Shown piece by piece: positions 8,104 to 17,400 of a stretch of 47,165 bases of DNA. The position numbers and the translations under genes are program-made. The stretch lies in NCBI GenBank assembly GCA_027620655.1, contig JAQCDS010000009.1, positions 1-47,165 of the forward strand, written 5' to 3'. The notes under the pieces were generated by a model. That model saw nothing but the letters and a program-made list of their open reading frames with translations. It was not told the origin of the DNA and did not search any database. This stretch comes from Bacteroidota bacterium. Its GTDB lineage: Bacteria > Bacteroidota > Bacteroidia > Flavobacteriales > Flavobacteriaceae. The number at the start of each line of letters is the position of its first letter. Within the stretch, counting starts at the first letter, position 1.

Positions 8104-9321
8104 ATGAACTATAAAGAAACAACATCTTGGATGTTTTCTAGACTCCCAATGTATCAGAAACAGGGAGCGGCAGCCTACAAAAAAGATTTGACCCGAACCG
8201 TAGCTTTTGCAAAACAGTTAAATCATCCCGAACGTAAATTTAAATCAGTACACGTGGGTGGTACAAATGGTAAAGGATCAACAGCACATATGATTGCCTC
8301 TGTACTTCAGGAGGCGGGATATAAAGTAGGACTGTACACTTCACCACATCTAAAAGACTTTCGAGAACGCATCAAAATTAATGGTGCTATGATTTCAGAA
8401 CAATTTGTCGTTGAATTTATAGCACATCAAAAATCGTTTTTGGAGCGTCATCAGCTTTCATTTTTTGAAATGACCGTAGGTATGGCTTTTTCATATTTTG
8501 AAAAAGAAAATGTTGATATTGCTGTTATAGAGGTAGGTCTAGGGGGACGATTAGATTCTACAAATATCATTATACCCGAAGTATCTGTAATTACTAATAT
8601 TGGCTTAGATCACACACAGTTTTTGGGGGATTCTTTGCAAGAGATCGCAGCAGAAAAAGCCGGAATCATAAAACAAAATGTTCCCATTGTCATTGGAGAA
8701 ACTCAACATGAAGTACACTCCATTTTTAAACAAAAAGCAAAAAATCTAAATGCACATATTTATTTTGCGGATATGTCTATACACAAAACATTTTCTTGTA
8801 GTCTTCGAGGGGATTATCAGAAAAAAAATATAAAAACTGCTCTCCAAACTTTAGAGCTTTTAAAAGAAAATGGATTTGGTATTTCTGATGAAAATATTCA
8901 AACGGGTTTGATAAGCATTCAAAAAAATACAGGTCTACGAGGGCGTTGGGAAGTGCTTTCTGAAACTCCAAAAATTATTTGCGACACGGCACATAACAAA
9001 GAAGGCTTGAGTTTGGTCCTAGATCAACTCCAAAAACAGTCTTTTAAAACCTTACATATTGTACTTGGAATGGTACGCGATAAATCTGTAGAAAATTTAG
9101 TCCACTTATTTCCAAAAAACGCTAAATATTATTTTTGTAAGCCAAATATTTCAAGAGGGTTAGAAGCCGAAATACTATCGAAATTTTTTACTTCAAAAGG
9201 GTATAAGGGGCAGATGTATTCTTCTGTAAATGAAGCATTTAATTCAGCAAAACAACAAGCCTCATCAGATGACTTTATTTTTGTTGGAGGCAGTACTTTT
9301 GTAGTGGCAGAAGTGCTATAA
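8104..9321 (+). CDS. folC: bifunctional dihydrofolate synthase/folylpolyglutamate synthase
   Basis: The 405-residue Mur-ligase-type enzyme has the P-loop GGTNGKGSTAHM at 52-63, the TSPHLKDFRERI segment, VGLGGRLDSTN near 148-158 and ITNIGLDHTQFLG. It adds glutamate to dihydropteroate and then extends the polyglutamate tail of folates in the cytoplasm. Its ATG follows the tonB TAA immediately, so it ends the exbB-exbD-tonB-folC unit. This pairing with a TonB cluster is common in flavobacteria. FolE and FolD, also in this window, act in the same folate network. Confidence 0.94.
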   Translation: MNYKETTSWMFSRLPMYQKQGAAAYKKDLTRTVAFAKQLNHPERKFKSVHVGGTNGKGSTAHMIASVLQEAGYKVGLYTSPHLKDFRERIKINGAMISEQFVVEFIAHQKSFLERHQLSFFEMTVGMAFSYFEKENVDIAVIEVGLGGRLDSTNIIIPEVSVITNIGLDHTQFLGDSLQEIAAEKAGIIKQNVPIVIGETQHEVHSIFKQKAKNLNAHIYFADMSIHKTFSCSLRGDYQKKNIKTALQTLELLKENGFGISDENIQTGLISIQKNTGLRGRWEVLSETPKIICDTAHNKEGLSLVLDQLQKQSFKTLHIVLGMVRDKSVENLVHLFPKNAKYYFCKPNISRGLEAEILSKFFTSKGYKGQMYSSVNEAFNSAKQQASSDDFIFVGGSTFVVAEVL

Positions 9322-9338
9322 ATTTTACAAAAAAACCT

Positions 9339-9368
9339 TTTGTGAAAAGAAAAACTAGTCTATATTTG
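9339..9368 (+). promoter_or_regulatory. promoter of tRNA-Val(TAC)
   Basis: TTTG at 9339-9342, an 18-base spacer and TATATTTG at 9361-9368 match both Bacteroidetes promoter elements without mismatch. The -7 box ends 14 bases before the mature tRNA. Confidence 0.75.
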
Positions 9369-9382
9369 CAATCCAATTGATA

Positions 9383-9457
9383 GGGCGCGTAGCTCAGTTG
9401 GTTCAGAGCACCTGGTTTACACCCAGGGGGTCAGGGGTTCGAATCCCTTCGCGCCCA
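9383..9457 (+). tRNA. tRNA-Val (anticodon TAC)
   Basis: A complete cloverleaf can be folded. The acceptor stem is GGGCGCG (9383-9389) with CGCGCCC (9450-9456) and discriminator A9457. The D arm is GCTC..GAGC, the anticodon stem CCTGG/CCAGG carries loop TTTACAC, and the T arm contains GGTTCGAATC. The anticodon TAC reads valine codons. The 3' CCA is not encoded and must be added enzymatically. Confidence 0.95.
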
Positions 9458-9462
9458 CAAAA

Positions 9463-9490
9463 AAAACCTCACTTATTTAAGTGGGGTTTT
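9463..9490. terminator. bidirectional terminator between tRNA-Val(TAC) and the 91-residue membrane protein gene
   Basis: A 12-bp stem (AAAACCTCACTT with AAGTGGGGTTTT) around an ATTT loop is flanked by an A-run on the left and a T-run on the right. It can terminate the tRNA on the plus strand and the convergent gene on the minus strand. The stop codon of the minus-strand gene (9477-9479) lies inside the hairpin. Confidence 0.8.
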
Positions 9491-9752
9491 TTATTTCAAT
9501 TTTTCCTAAATAGTGCAGAACTATTATTACTATCCCGCAAAGGCATTGAATTAAGGCAATTGGTTTAAATTCTTCAAATGGGAACATATTTACAAATCCA
9601 CTGATTGCAAAAAGAAATCCATATATATACCAAAATACTTTTTTGTATTTCCATTTTTTTTCTTCAGCTATCTGCATGATACGTAGTGAAACAAAGTGAA
9701 TTATTGCAATAACAATTAGTACAATAAAAAAAATAAGTAGTCCTTGTGTCAT
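9477..9752 (-). CDS. hypothetical three-helix membrane protein
   Basis: I do not recognise the family. The 91-residue product has three hydrophobic segments, at about 4-24 (GLLIFFIVLIVIAIIHFVSLR), 40-57 (VFWYIYGFLFAISGFVNMF) and 65-83 (IALIQCLCGIVIIVLHYLG). Short charged stretches (AEEKKWKYKK) separate them, so it is probably an inner-membrane protein. It sits alone between the tRNA-Val terminator and the pdhC terminator, which suggests a single-gene transcript. The stop codon lies in the shared hairpin. The composition and clean start make a real gene likely, but no function can be given. Confidence 0.6.
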   Translation of the reverse strand: MTQGLLIFFIVLIVIAIIHFVSLRIMQIAEEKKWKYKKVFWYIYGFLFAISGFVNMFPFEEFKPIALIQCLCGIVIIVLHYLGKIEIKNPT

Positions 9753-9784
9753 GGTTTTATTTTTATTAGATAAATAAAGATAAT

Positions 9785-9819
9785 AAAAAAAGCCTGCTTT
9801 CTAAAAGCAGGCTTTTTTT
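9785..9819 (-). terminator. terminator of the pdhA-pdhC operon
   Basis: A perfect stem of A-run plus GCCTGCTTT paired with AAAGCAGGC plus T-run lies 17 bases beyond the pdhC stop on the minus strand. The symmetry means it could act in both directions. Confidence 0.8.
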
Positions 9820-9836
9820 AAAAATATGTATATGTT

Positions 9837-11480
9837 TTAAACTAACATCGTCACTGGATTTTCAATAAATCCTTTTAAGGTTTGAAGAAATGCTGCTCCA
9901 GTTGCTCCATCGACAGTTCTATGGTCACATGCAAGGGTGAGCTTCATGGTATTTCCAACTACAATTTGTCCATTTTTCACAACTGGTTTTTGAACAATTG
10001 ACCCCACAGATAATATGGCTGAGTTTGGCTGATTGATGATAGAAGTAAAACTTTCTATACCAAACATTCCTAGATTGGAAATAGTAAAAGTACTGCCTTC
10101 CATTTCTTGTGGTGTTAGTTTTTTGTTTCTTGCTCGTCCTGCAAAATCTCTTACTGCTGCTCCAATCTGTGGTAACGATTGCTCATTGGCAAATTTTACA
10201 ACAGGCACTACAAGACCATCTTCTACAGCAACAGCTACACCAATGTGTACATGATTGTTGAGTTGCATTCGATCATCAAACCATTGTGAATTGACTTGTG
10301 GGTGCTGGCGAAGTGCTAAAGCACAAGCTTTTACTACGATATCATTAAAAGATATTTTAGTGTCAGGAATAGAGTTAAATTGCTGGCGGAATGCAATAGC
10401 ATTATCCATATCAAATTCTACAGCAAGATAGTAATGTGGCGCAGAAAATTTGGATTCTCCCAAACGCTTTGCAATCACCTTACGCATTTGTGAATGTTTG
10501 ATTTCATCAAAATCTTCTTGTCCAGTAGCTACAAATTTTACAACTGAATTAGTAGCAGTGGCCGCTGCAGGCGTAAAGTCCTCGACATCACGTTTGATGA
10601 TACGACCATTTTCACCACTTCCTTGAACTTGATGTAATGGAATTCCTTTCTCTTCAGCTATTTTTTTGGCTAATGGAGAAATAAAAATTCTACCATTAGT
10701 TGAATTGACAACAGGCGTTTCTGCTTTTGGTTCTGAAACGACTTCTTGTTCAACAACTGCTGTTTTTGGGGTTTCTAATACTGTTGGTGCAGGGGTAGGT
10801 TCTTCTATAGGTTCTGATGCTGCTGAAACGGCGGTAAAATTATCCGCTACAGCACTTACATCTGTACCCTCAGGGCCAATAATGGCAAGGAGATCATCTA
10901 CTTTTGCAGTTTCGCCTACGGCTAATCCTGTGTAAAGCAATGTTCCTTCGTTGAACGATTCGAATTCCATCGTCGCTTTATCAGTTTCGATTTCAGCTAA
11001 AATATCACCTTCTTGAACAAAATCACCTACATTTTTGAGCCAGCTTGCAACGGTACCTTCTTCCATAGTATCACTCAAACGTGGCATTGTAATCACTACA
11101 ACTCCTTCAGGAAGTTCTACAGCTGCAGTAGTTTCTGGAGCCGGTTCATTTTCTTTTACGCTTACATCTTCAATAGTTGGAGTCTCATTTTCAACGACTT
11201 GGTTTGTTGTTGTTCCATTAAGGAGTTCAGAAATATCTTCTCCTTCTTCACCAATAATAGCCAACAGTTCGTCTACTTTGGTTGTTTCGCCTTCTTGTAC
11301 ACCAATGTGTAGCAGTGTGCCTTCATTGAAAGATTCAAACTCCATAGTGGCTTTGTCTGTTTCGATTTCAGCTAGGATGTCTCCCTCTTCAACGCGGTCA
11401 CCTACATTTTTGAGCCAGCTAGCAACGGTACCTTCTTCCATGGTATCGCTAAGGCGTGGCATGTTTACTACTATTGCCAT
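9837..11480 (-). CDS. pdhC: dihydrolipoamide acetyltransferase (E2) of pyruvate dehydrogenase
   Basis: The 547-residue E2 protein has two N-terminal lipoyl domains (about 3-80 and 129-209), each with the lipoylated Lys in EIETDKATMEFE. Ala/Pro/Thr/Glu-rich linkers follow, then a peripheral-subunit binding domain (about 265-303, ISPLAKKIAEEKG) and a catalytic acyltransferase domain (about 325-547). The active-site His is in DHRTVDG near residue 522. It transfers acetyl groups from lipoamide to CoA and forms the core of the complex. It lies 3 bases after pdhA on the same strand. Neither E1 beta nor E3 is adjacent. Confidence 0.95.
   Translation of the reverse strand: MAIVVNMPRLSDTMEEGTVASWLKNVGDRVEEGDILAEIETDKATMEFESFNEGTLLHIGVQEGETTKVDELLAIIGEEGEDISELLNGTTTNQVVENETPTIEDVSVKENEPAPETTAAVELPEGVVVITMPRLSDTMEEGTVASWLKNVGDFVQEGDILAEIETDKATMEFESFNEGTLLYTGLAVGETAKVDDLLAIIGPEGTDVSAVADNFTAVSAASEPIEEPTPAPTVLETPKTAVVEQEVVSEPKAETPVVNSTNGRIFISPLAKKIAEEKGIPLHQVQGSGENGRIIKRDVEDFTPAAATATNSVVKFVATGQEDFDEIKHSQMRKVIAKRLGESKFSAPHYYLAVEFDMDNAIAFRQQFNSIPDTKISFNDIVVKACALALRQHPQVNSQWFDDRMQLNNHVHIGVAVAVEDGLVVPVVKFANEQSLPQIGAAVRDFAGRARNKKLTPQEMEGSTFTISNLGMFGIESFTSIINQPNSAILSVGSIVQKPVVKNGQIVVGNTMKLTLACDHRTVDGATGAAFLQTLKGFIENPVTMLV
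10853..11480 (-). repeat. internal duplication of the lipoyl domain in pdhC
   Basis: The segments coding residues about 7-57 and 132-182 are almost the same protein: from MPRLSDTMEEG to FESFNEGTLL only two positions differ (R/F and E/Q). The DNA is also very similar, with scattered synonymous changes. After this core the copies diverge. Confidence 0.85.
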
Positions 11481-11483
11481 AAT

Positions 11484-12482
11484 TTATACTTTATGTTCTA
11501 AAAATGGATAATCTTCTTGTTCGTATACTGCGTCGTACATTAAACTTTTTTCTGGGAAAGGGGATTCTTCTGCAAATTTTTCACATTCAGAAACAAGCTC
11601 TTTTACGCGTTTATCAATATCTTCAATTTCTTCTTCTGTGGCGTAATTATTTTCTAATATAATATTTTTCACTTGCGTGATAGGGTCAATTTTTTGGTAT
11701 TCTATAACCTCGTCTTTAGTTCTATAGTGTTGAGCATCACTCATAGAGTGTCCTCTGTAACGATAGGTTTTCATTTCAAGGAATGTTGGGCCATCACCAC
11801 GTCTAGCGCGTTGAATCGCTTCGTCAAAAGCTTCGGCAACCTTTATAGGATTCATGCCATCTACAGGACCACATGGCATTTCATATCCTAATCCTAACTT
11901 CCAAATATCGGTGTGGTTTGCAGTTCGTTCAACAGAAGTTCCCATGGCATAACCATTGTTTTCACATACAAAAACGACTGGAAGTTTCCAATTCATGGCC
12001 ATATTGAATGTTTCATGGAGTGAGCCTTGTCGAGCTGCACCATCACCAAAAAAGCAAAGGGTTACGCCGCCTGTTTCGTTGTATTTGTCTCCAAAGGCCA
12101 TTCCAGCACCTAATGGGATTTGACCACCCACAATTCCGTGACCACCATAAAATCCATGTTCTTTTGAAAAGATGTGCATCGAGCCTCCTAATCCTTGTGA
12201 TGTCCCGGTTGCTTTTCCGTACAATTCTGCCATGACACGGCGTGGGTCAACCCCCATACCAATGGGCTGTACATGGTTTCTGTATGCCGTAATCATTTTG
12301 TCTTTGGAAAGATCCATCGCATGAAGTGCGCCAGCCAATACGGCTTCCTGACCATTGTAAAGGTGTAAAAAACCTCTAACTTTTTGCTGAATATAGACGG
12401 CAGCGAGCTTATCTTCAAACTTTCGCCAGAAGAACATATTTTCGTACCAATCTAGGTAAGTTTCTTTGGTAATTTCTTGCAT
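11484..12482 (-). CDS. pdhA: pyruvate dehydrogenase E1 component, alpha subunit
   Basis: The 332-residue thiamine-diphosphate enzyme has the ThDP/Mg motif starting GDGAARQG at 146-153 and ending ENN at 174-176. It also has the YRNH and GGSMHIF segments and the RYRGHSMSD loop typical of E1 alpha. With E1 beta it decarboxylates pyruvate and acetylates the lipoyl arm of PdhC. It is the first gene of the pdhA-pdhC pair. The beta subunit is not in this window, so the heterotetramer must be completed by a gene elsewhere. Confidence 0.95.
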   Translation of the reverse strand: MQEITKETYLDWYENMFFWRKFEDKLAAVYIQQKVRGFLHLYNGQEAVLAGALHAMDLSKDKMITAYRNHVQPIGMGVDPRRVMAELYGKATGTSQGLGGSMHIFSKEHGFYGGHGIVGGQIPLGAGMAFGDKYNETGGVTLCFFGDGAARQGSLHETFNMAMNWKLPVVFVCENNGYAMGTSVERTANHTDIWKLGLGYEMPCGPVDGMNPIKVAEAFDEAIQRARRGDGPTFLEMKTYRYRGHSMSDAQHYRTKDEVIEYQKIDPITQVKNIILENNYATEEEIEDIDKRVKELVSECEKFAEESPFPEKSLMYDAVYEQEDYPFLEHKV

Positions 12483-12511
12483 GATTTCACATGGTGTTAG
12501 TATCCTAAATG

Positions 12512-12541
12512 CAAAAGTAATACTTTGATTGATAACCTAAA
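12512..12541 (-). promoter_or_regulatory. predicted promoter of pdhA-pdhC
   Basis: On the minus strand TACTTTTG (12512-12519) fits TAnnTTTG exactly. A TTTA (12538-12541) lies 18 bases upstream as a one-mismatch -33 element. The leader to the pdhA ATG would be about 25 bases. Confidence 0.5.
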
Positions 12542-12618
12542 AAGAGTAAGAGTTAATTTTTTACCGAAAACGTTTTAGTTGATGCTTTAGGGCACACTAG
12601 TAATCTGTAAAATACAAA

Positions 12619-13101
12619 TTATAGTACAGATTTATCAAAAATCCATGGAAGGATATTTTCTACAGAACTAGAGTGAGCAATTCGTCCGTCTGTTCCCATA
12701 AAATAAAGTTCAATAGAATTGTCTTGTAGTTGTTCGTATTCTACTAATGCTTGGCGGCAACCTCCACAAGGTGGTATGGGTGTGGTTTCTTTTTTGTTTT
12801 TAGATCCAGCAGTAATGGCCATTCTTAAAATTTTCTCTTTTGGGAATTTAGAATGGGCATAAAAAATAGCAGTTCTTTCGGCACAAAGACCAGAGGGGTA
12901 TGCGGCATTTTCTTGGTTGTTTCCAGAAATAATTTCACCATTACTGAGTTCTAAGGCCGCTCCAACTAAAAAATTTGAGTAAGGCGCATGGGCCTTTAAC
13001 CTTGCCTCTTGAGCATGATGCATCAATTTTTGAATATTTTTAGGTAATTCATCAAGAGATTCAAAAACATTGATGTTGCATTCAATCTTAAGTTTCTTCA
13101 T
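12619..13101 (-). CDS. cdd: cytidine deaminase
   Basis: The 160-residue protein has the zinc-dependent deaminase motifs: Cys73-Ala-Glu75 in SGLCAERTA and PPCGGCRQ with Cys112 and Cys115. Glu75 is the proton shuttle, and the three Cys suggest the small homotetrameric class. It converts cytidine or deoxycytidine to uridine for pyrimidine salvage in the cytoplasm. The early YSNFLVGAALE segment is also typical. It lies between porV and the pdh genes on the same strand, with a 50-base gap to porV. Confidence 0.95.
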   Translation of the reverse strand: MKKLKIECNINVFESLDELPKNIQKLMHHAQEARLKAHAPYSNFLVGAALELSNGEIISGNNQENAAYPSGLCAERTAIFYAHSKFPKEKILRMAITAGSKNKKETTPIPPCGGCRQALVEYEQLQDNSIELYFMGTDGRIAHSSSVENILPWIFDKSVL

Positions 13102-13151
13102 TTTTGAATCGATAAATTGGTTAAAAAAATTAGCTATTTACTCTGCTAATT

Positions 13152-14438
13152 CTAATATTCTACATATTCGCCATCCCCAAAATTGAAGGACAATGAAAAA
13201 CGTAAAGTGTTTTCAAGTGGGCTTTGTACTTTGGCCGCCGAGAATAAATACGATAAATCAATATCAATAGTTGAGTATTTGAATCCAGCACCTAAGGAAA
13301 AGAATTTTCGTGCGCCTTTTAATTCATTTTCATTAAAAAATCCAGCTCTTAAAGCAAATGAATCTTGATACAAATATTCTGCACTCAAAGCCCAAGTAAA
13401 TTCATCTAATTCTTCGCTAAAACCCCCTGGGGCATCTCCAAAAGATTGAAAAACTCCTTTAACAAAACTTACATTTGGGTCTTGACCATCAATGATAACA
13501 TTACTATTGACCACAGATCCACGAGTGTCTGTATTAGCTGGTGTTGTTCCATTTTCTGGATCATATACGCCGTTTCCATTATTATCGTTATAGTTGTATT
13601 CTGTACCATACACAGGTGGAGTAGGAACTAATAATTTAGTTACTTCAGCGGTTACACTGACTTTATTATAGGCGTCAAAAATAAAATCGAAACCACCACC
13701 GAGTCTTAAGTTTGTTGGCAAAAAGTTTTCGCGTCCAGCATCGTCATATTTTAGTTTTGGCCCCAGGTTTTGAATGGCAAAACCGGCACGCCAGCGGCCA
13801 TTAAAATCGTCGTATGCGACTTCTTCACTTTGATAATATCCAGCGATATCGACTCCAAAAGAGCTAGCAGCTTTGGCAATGGGATCTATTGCTTGAATTT
13901 TTAAATCTGAGCGTAAATAACGAAGGGCTACAGCCATAGAAAATTGATCCGAGAGACGTAGAGCATATGATGCGTCAAGTGTAAGTTCGTTGGGTTTTTC
14001 GATAAGTGCTTCTGAAAACTCGTCTGCACGTAATTCAATTTCACCTAGTGAAAAGTATTTTAAACTTGCAGCAAAAGCACTTCGTTCATTTATTCTATTA
14101 AAATAGGTGACGTTTCCTAAAAAGATATCATTTACTAATTTACTAAGGTATGGTGTATAGCTAACAGCTATACCAGATTTTGCCTCAGAAAACGCATATT
14201 TTGATGGATTCCATTGTTGTGAATAGGCATCAACAGATGTGGCAACACCCATATCGCCAAGCGCTGCAGCACGTGCATCGGAGGCAATCAATAAAAATGG
14301 AACCCCAGTTGTAATAACTCTTGAGTCTTGATTTGGAATTACTGTAGTTTGACTAAAAAAAGAATGTGATATAATTAATGCAATTAATACGATAAAATTT
14401 CGCTTATTTTTAGTGGTTGATTTTAAAAATTCTAGCAT
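13152..14438 (-). CDS. porV: type IX secretion system outer membrane protein PorV
   Basis: The 428-residue protein has an N-terminal signal sequence and a beta-barrel composition of the FadL-like type. The conserved mature N-terminal region includes TGVPFLLIASDARAAALGDM and SQQWNPSKYAF, characteristic of PorV/LptO. It ends in alternating hydrophobic strands (LRFSLSFNFGDG). PorV binds the C-terminal signals of T9SS cargo at the translocon and hands them to PorU for processing. It lies 37 bases downstream of porU, in the same order as in gliding flavobacteria. A good -7 box in the gap suggests additional separate transcription. Confidence 0.94.
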   Translation of the reverse strand: MLEFLKSTTKNKRNFIVLIALIISHSFFSQTTVIPNQDSRVITTGVPFLLIASDARAAALGDMGVATSVDAYSQQWNPSKYAFSEAKSGIAVSYTPYLSKLVNDIFLGNVTYFNRINERSAFAASLKYFSLGEIELRADEFSEALIEKPNELTLDASYALRLSDQFSMAVALRYLRSDLKIQAIDPIAKAASSFGVDIAGYYQSEEVAYDDFNGRWRAGFAIQNLGPKLKYDDAGRENFLPTNLRLGGGFDFIFDAYNKVSVTAEVTKLLVPTPPVYGTEYNYNDNNGNGVYDPENGTTPANTDTRGSVVNSNVIIDGQDPNVSFVKGVFQSFGDAPGGFSEELDEFTWALSAEYLYQDSFALRAGFFNENELKGARKFFSLGAGFKYSTIDIDLSYLFSAAKVQSPLENTLRFSLSFNFGDGEYVEY

Positions 14439-14459
14439 GATTAATTTTTGGATTTAAAA

Positions 14460-14490
14460 CAAATATAAGTTTTTATTAAAGGATTACAAG
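14460..14490 (-). promoter_or_regulatory. predicted internal promoter of porV
   Basis: On the minus strand TATATTTG (14460-14467) matches the -7 consensus, with CTTG (14487-14490) 19 bases upstream. The -33 element lies inside the porU 3' end. Confidence 0.5.
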
Positions 14491-17400
14491 TTTTTCGATT
14501 TTTTCGGACTCCAATCCCGTTGTTGTTGATTTTACTTTTAATTTATAGATATAAACACCTTTCCCAATTTTATTGCCATAATCGTCAGTGCCGTCCCAAG
14601 TAATGTCTCTTGAAATAGAACTAACGCCATTTCCTATGTTTGTTTGTGTATTTATGGTCTTTACTAATTTTCCAGAAACGGTGAATATCTGGATAGAAAC
14701 GTTTAAAAGCCCCGAACTATTGTGATTGAACCAAAATTCTGTGTAATTTATAAATGGATTTGGATAATTCAACACATTTGTAAGCTCCAAACTTTGATTT
14801 TGATCGAATACTACAAATTGAATTTCTTTTGTAGAAGCATTATTATATACGTCCCAAGCTTTTAGGGATAGGGTATGTAATCCTGGACTTAAATTTCTAA
14901 AAGGGTAACTTAAACTTCCACTTTGGTAGCTGTCAATATCAGCAATATAGTAGTCGTTTAAAATATAGGGATTTGTTTCATCACCATCTAGAATGGCTAC
15001 AATATCGTGTCCAATTCCACTTGCTGTGTTAATGCCGTTTTCGTCGTATAATTTAGCCAAAAGTGTTGGGTTTTCATTAGTTATTCCACCAGAAACAAAA
15101 CTTTCGTCATTCATAAAAAGTTCTATGGTGGGGCCAATATTATCTTCTGGAGCATTCAAATTTACCCCACCTATTTTGATGTCAAAGTTATAGCCGCGTT
15201 GGTCGCTGAGTTGGTTTTCAGTTTTGGAATATAAACTTATTTTTCCATTTCCTACAGGGATAATAATATCTCTTGGGACAATAAAATTGATTTCAAAAAT
15301 ACCATTCTCTACTGATGCTTGACCTCGAAAAATAACTTCTCCCATAGCTTCAAAATCCATTAGAATTAATTGCCCATTTTCAGTAGTCCCATCATTTCCT
15401 AATGTGCTGCGTTGGATGTTTTTATCAAAAATTGTTGCGGTTAATGTTCCTGAATAATTATTTAGAATTGCTCCTTGTTCGTCTGCAACATAGCCCTCAA
15501 TTTTTGCTGCACTTAGCGCTTGAAGTTCTAAATTTGATGTCGTTATGTTTTCATCATTTATTTTAGTCACAATAATGTCTGGTTTGGCAAGTGGTAATTT
15601 CAAGGCGGGATCACCTATATAAAAGACCAATCTCCGCTGAAGACTGTTGGTTACATTGGGATCATTTTTAGTTAATCGTAAGGCCTCTGCCATACTAATG
15701 TTTTGAGTATTATTATAGTCAAACAGGTATTGGCTAAGCGTGGTGCTAAATTGAATCCCAACACTAATAAATATTTGTCTCGTTGTGGTGATCAAACTTA
15801 TAGCTCCTCCATTTTTATTCCAATAAAGATATTCTCCTACAGTTGGGCGTAGAGGGTTGTCAAATTTTGTAAATTCACAGGTAACAGTAATAAAACAGTT
15901 GAGCTTGTTCAAGTTGTAAAGTTCTTGGGCATTAATTTTATCGAAAATACGTTCTTGAGAAAGACCATCTTCACCCCCATGTCCAAAATAAGTAACAGCA
16001 ACCGCGCCAACTTCCAATGCGCCAAAAATAGCGTCATTAACTTGTGGGTAACGAGCACCAGCCGAAGAAGATTCTTGTTGGAATGCATCGGCATGAATTT
16101 TTTTTACATTAATAAAAGGTTTTGATTGTTTAACATCCTCAGCAATAAGATCCGTGGTTATCTGAATTGATTTATCCGATAGCTTGTCAACATCATCTGA
16201 AATCAAAAGGAAATTGTTGCGCCAACTTCCATATGCCTCCTCGCTATAGTATGATTCAATTTTATGCACCATTTCTTCAGCACGCTGAGGGGTATCTGCT
16301 AAAATTCTACCAACAGCAATATCCAATTTATCAGCATTTGACATTGCCCCTTCATTATTATCCATCATTCCAAAAAAATCATCGGAAACGAATGAGTTTG
16401 TTAGGCTAAAACTATTAACGGAAAACCATGAGGGAACTATGTTAGTGTTGTTGGAAATCCTGTTTTTATAATCAAAAGATGCATCACCAAACATGCAAAG
16501 ATATTTTAAACGCTTGTTTGAGTCACTTGCGTTGTCATAGACATATTTTACAAAATTTCTAATCCCAGCAATATCTTGCATCCCAGAACTAAATTCCAAA
16601 TAAATAGATTCTAAAGTCACAACTTTTACGTTGAGATTGTTTTGAGTGCTGTTGATTCTTGCGAGTTGTTCGGCTTGATTTTGTAAAAAATGGGGCGTTA
16701 TAATAAGGTAGTCTATATCTTCAAATTGCCCTTGTTGATTCAAAAAAATGTTTCCTTTTAGGTCTTGATTTTGTACAATTCTATTTGAAACTTGAGTTGG
16801 GGTAAAGGTGTCTGATAAATCTACCGTTTGGAATTTTTTTTCTGAACCTAAAGTTGTTTTAAAACTAAATTCTGTAGCATTATTTTCATTGCTGTAAAAC
16901 AGAGGATTGTAGGGGTTTGTAACATCCCAAACTTCTGAAATATTAGAAGCATTTGAAATTGAAAATTCACCAATTCCACTTAAGGTTGGCATTGCATTAT
17001 GTTTGAACTGAAATTGTTGTCCTAATGAAGTAAGCTCTCGTTCTGCTTCGATTGAAATATAGTCTAAATAGGCTTTTGCCGATGGGTTTCCACTATTGTT
17101 GTAATTCAAATCTATGGTTACCAAATCAGAATTGCTGTTGATGTTTCCATTAAAAATATCTTGTGTTCCAAGAACGCCATAGTCAATTGCGTTGAATGAA
17201 AGATTATCTATAATATTTCCATTTGCTTTAACCTCCATAGAAGTGCTAGATTCAGCTGTTGCTACTGCATAAACTTTGAGTTTTAATGGGTTTTGAGTCA
17301 CAAGATTTGGAAATTCAAAAGAAAAGGTTCTTGCATTTTCAAAATAAAATCGATGACCAAACCACCGTCTACCCATTTGTCGAATATTATATTCATCGCT

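Noticed and set aside
11035-11511. 158-codon Ser/Thr-rich ORF on the plus strand
   Set aside because: It lies fully opposite pdhC (and its start), has low-complexity composition and mirrors the codons of the lipoyl domains, so it is a shadow.
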